A DNA stretch of 64,000 nt, from contig NC_133551.1 of assembly GCF_048773025.1 (NCBI RefSeq), positions 35,542,501 through 35,606,500 of the forward strand, given 5' to 3'. The notes under the pieces were generated by a model. That model searched no databases. It was not told the DNA's origin and was given only the letters and a program-made list of their open reading frames with translations. Positions 34,601 to 46,600 of the stretch are shown piece by piece. Position numbers and translations under genes: made by a program. The DNA comes from Camelus bactrianus. Taxonomy: Eukaryota > Chordata > Mammalia > Artiodactyla > Camelidae. Every line of letters begins with the position of its first letter. Within the stretch, counting starts at the first letter, position 1.

Positions 34601-37600
34601 GGTAAGTTCCCTGTGGTCATAGAATTAGGAGGAAAATTTGGAGAGTCAGGTGTCCTGAGCACCACTGGAAGAGAGTGTTTCAAGAGAGAAGTGTCTCAAG
34701 CTGCTGATGTATCCAGATGAGGTTGAAAGGGATCCTAGATTTGACAGGAGGGAGGGACATTTCATGGAGAGGGTGGAGGCCAGAGCCAGGCATTAAAAGG
34801 GATTGAAGCGTGCTCTGGACACTTCTGAAAGAGGTGTGACCTCACCTGTGTTATGAAACGAATGATAGTCTACTGAACACAGCAGATGGTGTATTTTTCC
34901 CATTTGCTGTGCTGTTGTTTTTGCATAGACTGTTCACTCTTACTTAATTTCTTGAGTGATTCATTTATCGCTTAAGATCTAGCTTGGCATAAAGCCTTGC
35001 CTCCTTATGAGTAAGGATTTTGTCTAATCAATATGTGCATTCTTAGTATGTAGCACAACAAATATTAAACTGTACTTAGGTGATAAGTAATCAGAGCATT
35101 GGCTTCAGAGTCAGGCAGCCTGAATTTGAAAGCCTGTTCTCCTAGTTACTAACTCTGTGACCTTGCAGAGATTACTTATATCCCTTGTGTGTCTTTTCTC
35201 TCATAAATCAGATTGGTGGTGGGATGTTGACAGTAATGTTAGTACCTAGCTCAGAGAGGGTCTGTGAGTACTACATTACATAATGCATTAAAAATACAAA
35301 TGTGTTCCGGCATTGCAAGCAAGCAGTACATACTAGTCATTATACCCACTGGTTTGGAATTATTTCTCTGAATAGTTTTCAAGTGCCTTTTGCCCTTCTC
35401 CTTCCTTCCATCTGATACACATCCCAATGGAATTTATTGGCTCTCTTTTCATAATGTTGGCTCTCTTTTTCCCAGGATTGATCATGTCCAATGGCCAGGA
35501 ATGGAAGGAGCAAAGAAGGTTTGCCCTGATGACACTGAGGAACTTTGGTTTAGGAAAGAAGAGCTTAGAGGAACGCATTCAGGAAGAGGCCCGCTACCTC
35601 ACCCAGGCAGTAGGAGAGGAGGCTGGTGAGTGTGTCATAGGACAGGTGCAGGAGACTGAGGCTCATTCCTTCACCGACCAGATGCTTAATAAGTGGCCAC
35701 GTGCCTGCCTGTGCCCAGCACTGTGTAGGGCCCTGAGGGGTTAACAGTGAACAACTAACCTTGACCTGCCCTCATGGAGCTGGAGAATTAGACACAAGAA
35801 GATGGATATAGAACACATTGATTTAAATCCTGGTGGTCAGTTTGAATTCCCAGCATTGACCGAGTACTTGCTGTAGGTCAGACCCTGTGGAGGGTGCTGG
35901 GGCCAGTATCAGAGGTGGTTCTGTTCTCAGTGTGTCGTGTGTCATGTAGGGTACACCCTCAGAGGAAATGGAAAGACACAATTCTGAAGGATCCATCTCT
36001 TCCTCTCCCTCCAGGACAGCCTTTCGACCCAAACTTGAAAATCAAGAATGCGGTATCCAATATTATCTGCTCCATCACATTTGGGGGGCGTTTTGACTAC
36101 CAGGATGATCAGTTCCAGGAGTTGCTGAGGCTGTTGGACGAGTTCATGAGTCTGCAGACATCAATATGCTGCCAGGTGAGACGTTCTCACTTCCTACCTT
36201 AGATAAAGATACTGGGTTGATGTCAGAAACAGATTTTGTCTTTTTAAGCTAATGCACAGCCTTTTAAAATTGCCTTTAACACAAAATGTTTGAAATCAAT
36301 CTGTTGTATTTATTTATTTAGATAAAATTGTTTAAATTTACTATAGACAAAAATGTTATTAACATTCATTTAAAGTACAAATTTCATATGACCTACTCCT
36401 ATGCACCCACGTTGTTTTCTTAAAAAAGCACAGTGTCCCAATAGCCTTTGAGCCCCTCCTGTCCATGTTCTTCCCTAAACCCCCACCCCATCCTCCCTCA
36501 GAAGCTCCCTTCTGTGACTGGTGCTCCCTGTCCACACGGATTTGATTCATATATTAGATGCTCTTGTTTTTAAATTCTGCTTAGTTGTCTATCGTGTGAC
36601 TATGCCACTGTTTATTACTCGATTCTGTACTGATGGGTGCTTGGGTGACTTCCAGTCTGAGGATGTTAGGACTAAACCTGCCGTGAACATTGTTTAGTTC
36701 ATGTGTACACATCTTCCCATTTCTCTTACATTTATACCTGGATGTAAAAAGTTGTCCCAGATGGCTGCACTACTTACATGCCCATCGACTCTTGATATGG
36801 TCAATCATCCAGTTTTGTCAGGTATTGATGTAGGGGGTTCAAACGTCGCCCCTTCCTTGATGGGCCCTGCCCTCCTCGTCTGTACTGCTAGGCCTGTGAT
36901 TCTGTCAGTAACTCTGCTCAGCTTCTTGGTCTCTCAGCCTCTTTTCTGGATTTGAAAGACAGTTTGAGGGAAAATAAATCCTAAATGTTGCCTCTCTGGT
37001 GTCTAGAAGGGGGTTTGTTTTATTTATTAATGACAAGCATCTTTTCATGGAGCTTTGGACCCATCACACCAAACGTGATAAAGCAGTTCCTATGATTCCT
37101 GGCACATTAAAGGGGACTAATGAATGTGAGCTATAGTGATTATTGTCAATATTATTTTTGCATAATATTCCACTTCTGTCTTCTAATCAAGGTAGTCCCT
37201 GATTGAATAACTCCCTATTCTCACTTGTAATCAAGGTAGTCCCCCATTCAGTAATTCCATTTCTTACTTCTTAAGACAGAGCCAAGGAAGTCATTAGAGT
37301 TCAGTGGGTACCCAGCTAGGATGTGAAATTCCCAGGAGGGTAGGATGGGGCAGCAGGGCAGGGGTAGAAGGATTTCTTAGAGACACAGAAGAGACCAGGC
37401 ACATTGATGGACAACTAGATGCACATTATCTCTGCTGATTTTTTATAACAGTTCTTTAAAGATAAAATGAAGCGTCTTGATGTGTGCAAGCAGGTAAGGG
37501 AGTATGTAAGCAAATCCACACAGTGTCCACTACTCTGTGTTAAGTGGGCGTGGAATCTCATGTCATTAGTCAGAAAGTAACCCTCAAGTCTGACTGGCAG

Positions 37601-40600
37601 ACAGATAAAGTAGCAACAGATCAAAACATATTACTATTATCAAAGAGTATTATACCTAAAAAGCAGGAGAGCTAAAAGTCAAACTTGTGCCTGTTCATTT
37701 TAAATCTGGCCCACTTTCCAGTATGTTATACTATCTCTTTTACCAGATATTATTAGAGAAAATATCTTCAAAAACCACTTAATTTCAGTATAAAATGTCT
37801 TACAACACGGAAATTACATCAGAGTTTGGATAGGCAAATAAATATATATATGTTTTTAACATAGATAAATACAGAGATACATGACAGATAGACATGTTTT
37901 ACCCAAACACACACACACACACAAAATATATATATAAATACACAAATATACCTATACATGTACACGCATGCGTGCACACACACACATACAACACAACTAG
38001 TGATAATTGCCAAGAAGTAAAATAAAACGAAATAAGGGAATGGAAGGAGGGTGCAGAAGTTCTGCTAATTATAGGATGATTAGGTAAGACAGGTCCAAGC
38101 AGATGACCTTTGAGCAGCACCTTAATAAAGGAAGAAGCTGGAGTTGTGCAGATTTCAGAGGAAGACCATTCCAGGTGGAAGGTACAGCAAATACAAGGAC
38201 CTAAACAAGAACATCCTGGGTGTTATCACAGCCGACAATAGAGCTGCACTTTAAAGAGTAAGAGAGAGGAAGATGGCAGGGAGGGTAGTAGGGGAGGAGA
38301 CAGGGGTGTGAGGGGCCAGCTCTTGGAGAGCTATTGGCCAGGAAAATGAGGTTGAATTTTTTTCTAAATGTAATGGAAGGTAACTGGAGGATTGAGAGCC
38401 AGAAAGTGAAATGATCAGTTAAACTGTTAAATGACCCCCCTGGGAGCTGAGCTGAATGGGGTGAAGGATGGAATCAGAAAACCTGTTGGAGGCTCTTACA
38501 GCATCCAGGTAGGAAATGCTGGTGGATTGTACAAGGATTACAAAGCAGATGGGTGGTGATGAGCCATCTGACACTGGTTTTATTGTGGATGGAGCGCTGA
38601 CATGCTTGGCCAGAGGGTAAGAATTGGGTTGAGAGACTAAAAAACTGGAGGGTGACCCAAGGCTTAAGTCTAAACAGAGAAAAGAGAAAAAGCAGATGGT
38701 TTCATGTCTTAAAAAGTGGAAAACTGGCACCATCTTGTCTCCATAAATTTTTTTCCTTAATCAGCTCTATGATGTCTTTCCACGGATAATGAACATTCTC
38801 CCTGGACCCCACCAAAGGCTCTTTAGTAACTGGGAGAAACTGAAAATGTTTGTTGCCCATGTGATTGAAAACCACAAGAGAGACTGGAATCCTGCTGAAG
38901 CAAGAGACTTCATTGATGCTTACCTCCAGGAAATAGAGAAGGTGAGGAATCCAGACTTGTTTCCTGAGTTTTGTTAATAAAGAACAGTTGAGGGGATTCA
39001 AGTGTCTAATTGCTGCTATAACAAATTACCACAAACTTAAAAGATCACAGTTTATTGTCTTATAGTTTGAAACATCACAAGTCTGAAACCGACTTCACTG
39101 GGCCAATGTCAGGGTCATACAGGGCTGGCTTCTTCTGGAGGCTCAGGGGAAAATCTATTTTCTTGACTTTTCCAGCCTGTAGGGGCTGCCTGTACCCCTT
39201 GATTAATGGCCCCTTCCTCCGTCTTCAGAGTCATCAGTGTAGCACCTTCTCTGCCAACAATGTTACATCTCCTTCTTATGATCTTCTTGCTCCCCTCTTA
39301 AAAAGATTACCATGAATATATTGGGCCCCATGGGATGATCCAGGATCATCTTCCCATATCAATATCTTTACCATAATCATACCTACAAAGTCTCTTCTGC
39401 TACATAAGCTACCATCCGTGGGTTCCAGAAATCAGGTCATGGACATCTAAGTGGGTCTTTATTCAGCCCAGCACAGAGGAGTAAATTAGAGGCAGTGTTT
39501 CAGACAGTGGAGGAATATCATTAACTCAGAATTGATGAAACAATTAGAAATGTAGAAGTCAATTATACTCAATTAGAAAAAAGAAATTCATTCAAAAATT
39601 GATAAATTAAACATTTAAAAAGCTTAAAGAAATATAGAAGTTTAACAGTAATTAGGTCGACGCCTTTGAAACCTGAAATACTGCCAAGTCATAATGTGTT
39701 CTTGACCTTCTACCCATCTCTAAAGGAAGTACACACAAAAGGAGAAATAGGTATAGTTTCATTATAGTTGGACCAATGCCCAGCTTCCAACCACTTCCCT
39801 CAGCCCCCCAGGTCAGAACACAAGTAAAGCTGAGTCTGATGCCAGAGTTCAGACTCAAGTGGGAGGGACTTTCCCTTCCTCCCTTGTCCCCGTGTCATCC
39901 ACTTCCCTACATTATAGGAAAGAAAGAGGAAAAAGCCAAGTTGGATGTATAGCCTTTCATGTGGTATCCCTTCTGGTTAATACACATCACTGCATCCCTG
40001 TCATCATCTATGAATCATCGGATTATTTTTTCCTCTCCTGGAGTTGACAGAGTGGTGGATTTCCTTCCATCTCCTCTCTTATTTCTTCTTATTGGCACAG
40101 CATTCCTGGAAGCATTGGTTCTCCTCAGAGGAGGAGACTTCACCTGCTGTAAGGTGTGCAGGTGTGGGACCACGCACAGAGGAATGTTGACAAAGTGAAG
40201 CCTCTGGAGGAAGATGGTAAAGATGCTGGAGAACCATGAGGAAATGTTGTTGGAATCAGAGACATTTAACCTAGAAATGCAAAGACTAATGGGAAAAAAT
40301 GAGAATTGTACTTTAGAGAAATTCAGTTCTTTGTTTCTGGTATCAGTACAGACACTTGTTGAGTGATTTCTGTGTGCCCTTTGTGTCTCACATAATTCAT
40401 AATGCCATTGTAATGGGTGAGTGTTGTTAGTTCTGTTTTGGGAAGCAGGAAACTGAAGCACAGAGAGGTTTAGTAACTTGCTCAAGCTACACAGATAGTG
40501 AATGATGTGGCTAGTATTGGAGCCCCCGGCTGTTTTTCCAGTGTACTAACAGGTTCTTCCAAGTTATGGGCATAAAAAAAAAAAAATTAGTCATCTTGAT

Positions 40601-43600
40601 TTTCATCCACCAAATGTAACAAAACATCCAGAACTAGGGCAGGAGGATGCTAATGACATTCCATCCTCCTGAGACGGCCAATTGGAAGTCATTTCTCCTG
40701 GGGGTCTCCTCTCCCACATCCTCTCCAGGATGAAGCCCCTGTTTGCTGTGACAGCCAAGAACTATCTGATTAAGCCAACAAACATTGTGTTTTCCAGCAT
40801 AGAGGCGACGCTACTGCAAGTTTCAATGAAGAAAACCTCATCCACAGCACCCTGGACCTCTTCTTCGCTGGAACGGAGACAACTTCGACGACACTGCGCT
40901 GGGGTCTGCTCTACATGGCCCTGTACCCCGAAATCCAAGGTGAGCCCATCAGTGGGTGTGCCTGGGCCAGGTCAGGATGGTGCCTCCTGGAACACACTTC
41001 CCACGTTGGGTCCAGAGGACAGGTGGTAAGAGGAAGTGATGGTAGGACAGTCACAGCACCAAATAGAAGGGAGAACGGGCACATTCATCAGTTTTTCATT
41101 CAGAACTGTGATGGGTCCCTGTACTACAAACATAACAATGGGTCCCTGCCCTCAGGAAACTGCCAGTCTAGTGGGGAAAACATTGAAGTCCATGGACATC
41201 TTGGTGAGTTCCCAGAAAAAGTGACAGTCCATTCACATGTGAATCAATTTCTCTACATGGTAGACCACTAGCTATGCTTGAAGAATCTACTCAGATACAA
41301 ACTCCACTCAGATGTTTCCCTGCTCTGTAGGAAACCAGCATCATTTCCTTCTTTGGTGATAACCACATGCACCTCCATCACTTTGCTTTTTGAGCGTTAT
41401 TTACATATCTCCCCACAGGCTGTAGGTTATTGAAAGTTAGTGACTCTTACCATCATTTTTCTTTCTCTAGACCCCAGAACACTTTGGGCACATGGAGAAT
41501 AAACACTGTTGGGATACAGGTTTTCAAACTGGGGTAATAGTTTATTAACACAACATAAAGTCAATTTAGTGGAATAAGACCATCTTATTTCCCTAAATTA
41601 AAGCAAATAGAAAAATCGGAGTGCTTCCAGTGTACTACAAATAAGTTTTTTTCATGAAATTTTTATTACTTTCCTTATATGTACATAAATGTATGTTGTA
41701 TATGTGTGTATATTTTTATTCCTGTGTCCTGAGTCATGATGTACAATGTATTTGTAACTGTGAATCACAGGGTTTTGTTTTTTGTTTTAAGTTTAAAACC
41801 CACCTAATTAGGATATAGATTGGCTTCTTTATTAGAGATTCCAAAATAACAATGGCTTAAAATGACAGAAGTGGAAGCAACACAGGTTAATGGATAAATG
41901 AACGAACTGTGACACACAGTGGAATATTATTCAGCCTTAAAAAGGAAAAATCCTGACACATGCTTTGATATGAATGAACCCTGAGGACATGATGCCAAAC
42001 TAATGCAATCAAAAAAGGACATATATTGTATGTTTCTATTTATAGGAGGTGTCAGGATTGGTTGAATTCATAGTAAGTGAAAGTAAAATGGTGAGTGTTA
42101 GAAGCTGGAGATGCGGAACATGAGGAGTTTTCACTGAGTGGATGCAAAGTTTCAATTTTGCAAGAAAAAAATGTTCTGGTGATTGGTTGTACAACAAACA
42201 ACATGCATGTACTTAACATTATAAATCTGTACATATAAAAATGGTTATGAAGTTAAATTTTATATGTGTATTTTATCTTAATTTTTAAAATTTTCTAATG
42301 CTCTGTAAAAAAATATACTTTATTTTTCTCTCAAGTGAAATATCCTAAGCTGGATAGTGCAGAAGCCTTTGGGTTCCAAGCTCTGTCTAATATGTTGCTC
42401 TGTTGTGTCTAGAGTGATGCCCTTTTTGGCCATTGCAAAGATGCCTCACCAATAAGGCTGCATTTCGACCAATAGGAAGGGAAGGGAGAAGCAACCTTAA
42501 CTTTAAGGGAATGTCCCCAGTGTTAAACATCCCTCGACATACATTCTTTATTCCAAAACTTAGGTCACAAGGGAATCTTGGAAATGGAGTTTTTAGCTGG
42601 GGAACCAGATATCCAGCTAATATTTCTATTACCCTAGAAAAAGAGAAAAACCTTTAGTGGAGCACAATTAGCGGGTTTTTCTAAATTTGTGTGACACTCC
42701 CCTAAATCAGTTGGTGTAAATTTCAAAACATCCTAAAGATGAAAGCAGATTTATCCTCACTAATAAGAAGAGGAAACTGAGTTTCAGTAACATGCAGCAG
42801 GAATACTGAGCAGCAAGAATTGCAACCAGATTTGTCTTAAACCAGTGCCCACTTTGCACTCAGGTACCTCCCTGAGAAGCTACCATCTACACAGCCTGCT
42901 ATAACTCTAGCCATTTTGATCCTGGTTACTTCATTCCTTAGCTGAACCAGGCTCAAGGAGGGTAATGAATACTACAATAATAGGACTTCCTCTGCTTTTT
43001 CAGAAAAAGTTCAGGCTGAGATCGACAGGGTGCTTGGCCAATGGCAGCAGCCGAGCACGGCAGCTCGGGAGTCCATGCCCTACACCAACGCTGTCATTCA
43101 CGAGGTGCAGAGAATGGGAGACATTGTCCCCCTGAACGTGCCCAGGGAGGTGACAGTGGACACCACGCTGGCTGGATACCACCTGCCCAAGGTAATGAGG
43201 GCCTCCCTCGTGGCCTCAGATCTCCATGCTCACCTTTTTAAATGGTGGGACTCTCAACTGGGAAAGTGACTTGGATTTTTGTCCTAGAGGATCACTTAAA
43301 TGAGGACAGAGATACTACACTCATGCTAGTTTCTTTCTTCCATGTGTTGTCTTTAGAACATCAGTTCGGCCAGATGATAATAGATGTTGTGGAGAAGAAG
43401 GGGGTTCCTAGGTCAAATGTGTGTAGGCAAAGCCTGGCTTTCTTCGCTGTGAGATTTCTCAGTGTTTTGACTATGTGATGTGCACTGAGATTCTTTGTAG
43501 GGAGACAGCAAGCAGCGGTTCTCAGTCAGACTTTAACACGAGGTCCTTTCTTTGCCTTGGTAGAGCTTCTCACAGGACTAGGAACCTCCCAGACTAACTT

Positions 43601-46600
43601 TGGAAAATTTGGCTTCACAATCTTGTGGTTACAGAATACTGAAACATAAATGGACATTTGAGACCATGTGAACCAACGTCACGTTCATGATGGTGTTTCT
43701 AGCATAATATCCACACAGGTATTTTTCCAGCTTTGCCCTACAACCCTGTGATGGAACTATCATCTCACAAGGGAAACCAAGCCAAGTGTGTTCCCTGTTA
43801 AATATCAGAAAAGAGAGAAAGGAACTGATGCTCATTAAGCAGCAATGATGTACCATGGACTGTATGGGTTCCTTCAAAATGTCTACATCAGTGCTCAGAA
43901 TGATTCCATTGATCCCATTTTAAAAATTTGGAGTTGAGGCTCAAGAGAGTGAATAAGTTTGCCTAAGATGTCTGAACTACAATGTGAGTTCCAAAAACAG
44001 ACATGTACTGATTCCCAGGTCATTTTTTTTTTTTTGTACTCAACCATGTCCTCTGCACAGAAGTTGATTTACTTTGACTTTAAGAGTCTCCCTGCAGTTG
44101 TCCTCAGTTGGTCCCTCCCTGTCATCACAAAGGATACTGTTCTTCCTCTTCCCCACTCTTAGGATATGGGTAGATCGCTCTCCTGTTCCCCCTAGAGTTG
44201 CACTTGCAACTACACATTTAAACTTCCTTTGCTTTCTTGCCACCTTTGGATGCCTTCTAGGTTCTCTAAGTCCCTCTGTGTATGTCTTAGCTGGGGACGA
44301 TCTCAAGAGGTAGAACCAGAGGATCTTACCCATGGGACACCCCTGGGTCACTGTCCCTGCAGAGCCAGGAAAAGCAGCTGTTCCTGAGGGCATTGCCTTT
44401 CCTGTTTTCCTCCTGATGGACAATCCTGTGGGAGGAGACTAGGGTCTAGATTATTTCACAGGTGCTCTTTGCATTTTTATAGTGATTCATTTAGCTCCAT
44501 AGATTGGGCTCAAGTCTTGTTCTACTCTGATTTTTAAAGTCTGCTTGAAAAATCATCCTGAGAACGTTGCCATGTCATTGACTGTGTGTTGTAGAGCCTC
44601 CGAGACAGAGCTTTGAAGTCAAATGTCCTGGTTCAAATCATGGTTCTACCTCCTCCCACCCTGTGACTCTAGGCACCTTATTTAACTTCCTGAGTTTCAA
44701 TTTCTTTATTTGTGAAAATTAATTTAAACCTACCTAACAGGTGGAGGTAAAGTGAGGTCATCCATGTAAACTGATTAACGTAGTGAATAGTAAAAAGCTC
44801 CAAATAGCAGTCTTTGTTCTTTCTTATTTTTTCTTTTTTTTGTTTATTTTTTTATTGAGTTATAGTCATTTTACAATGTTGTGTCAAATTCCAGTGTAGA
44901 GCACAATTTTTCAGTTATACATGAACATACATATATTCATTGTCACTTTTTTTGGATGTGAGCTACTGTAAGATCTTATATATATTTCCCTGTGCGATAC
45001 AGTATAATCTTGTTTATCTATTCTACATTTTGAAATCCCAGTCTTATATGCGAAAATCATGATAACTGCCCAGCTGAAAAAAGTCACTGGTTTCTCTAAA
45101 GATGCAGGCTGACTGGAATGGGGAGTGAGAGCAGGAGTGGGCAGAGATGGTTTCCAAAAGGCAGTGATGAGGATTAAAGGACGAGTAAGAGTTAACTCAG
45201 TGGCAAAGTGGGGAGGGAAGTCATTCCAGGGAAGACTAACAGCTTTTAAAAGCAGGGAAATGAGTGGGGACATGTGATGACTTTGAGAAACTGCAAGGAG
45301 CTCCCTGCAGCGGGAGTGCAGGCAGAGGGAGGGGCGCAGACAAGGGCAGGTGATGCATCCTTCATCTAGGAGTGACAGGGAGCTATTGAGGGTGTCTGTC
45401 AAGTTCCAGGTGTGCTGGGTGGATGGGTGTGACATGAAAAATTCCTGTTTAAAGCTAACTCTGCTTTCAGCATGAAGAGCACAAGGTAAGGGGAAAGGGA
45501 GGGTATGGGTATAGTTAGACAGCTATTTAGGGAGGCAAGAGGGTAGCCTGGACCAGGGTGGAAGAGGTGGACCTAAAATGGAGGAGACAGAATCAAGAGG
45601 AATTTAAAGTAAACTTGACCAGCCATGTTGAAGGATTGGATGAAGGCAGAATGAGGGAAAGGGAGGTATTAAGGGGGACTCCTGAGGTTCTTGCTATGTA
45701 CGTGGAAGGATAGTGGTTCCTTCACAGGGCGACCTGATTCTCTTATTCAACCTTCTGTGGAATGACCTAGACATTGGAGGGGAGAGAACGGAAGAAACAA
45801 AGATACATGAGGCATTTTTACCTTGAAAGAGCTGCCATAGCCATCGTTTCATGGAGCAGCTGGGTTGGTTTGGGGACAATATTGACTGGCCAGCTGTCAC
45901 ATTATTCTCTCATTGATGCACACATGTTCCCTCCCAAGTCCTGCACTGACATGTCCCTGGAGAGATCCATTTGGCAGTCATGAGTGGTTCCATTTCCCTG
46001 GTAAAATTCCCAGCAGACAGTTATACCAATCATTGTAATCTGTCCCCTGGCTGCCGTCTGCACAGGTGTGTTGTGTGGATCAAGCCTTGCCTGAGTCTTT
46101 GCTGACTTTTGTAGGGAATCATGGTCCTGAGCAACCTGACTGCACTGCACACGGACCCCACAGTGTGGGCCACCCCAGACACGTTCAATCCGGAGCACTT
46201 TCTGGAGAATGGACAGTTTAAGAAAAGGGAAGCTTTTCTGCCTTTCTCAGCAGGTGAGATGTAATAAATACAAGTGTGGCGACCCAGAGTCCCTCTCTCA
46301 GCCCTTCTCTACTCTCCCTCGTGGGCTCTGCTCTTGTAGGAATGTCCTTGGAAAGCCCTGCCCATCCTGACTCCCTGTTGATGTTGCTGCACCTCTGGGT
46401 TCCCTGGGTGGGGCATCACCAGGACTCAGGCCCTTACTTCCTAAATCCTGGTTTGACTCTGATGCAGATTTGACCTTCACGTTGTTCTGTCGCAAGAGCA
46501 CTGGGAGCAGAAGCTCAGACCCTGCTTGTTGTCCACAAAGCAGACTGGACACTTGCCATCATTTTGAAGTTCTTCAGTATTTCAAGTTCTTTTTAAGGGC

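Larger units (their letters stand above)
43192..46114. other. Intron 7
   Basis: It contains an antisense MIR at about 43820-44025, a sense MIR at about 44592-44800, a short young L1 3' end at 44830-45042, and a purine-rich old repeat at about 45100-45700. The rest is unassigned. Confidence 0.6.
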
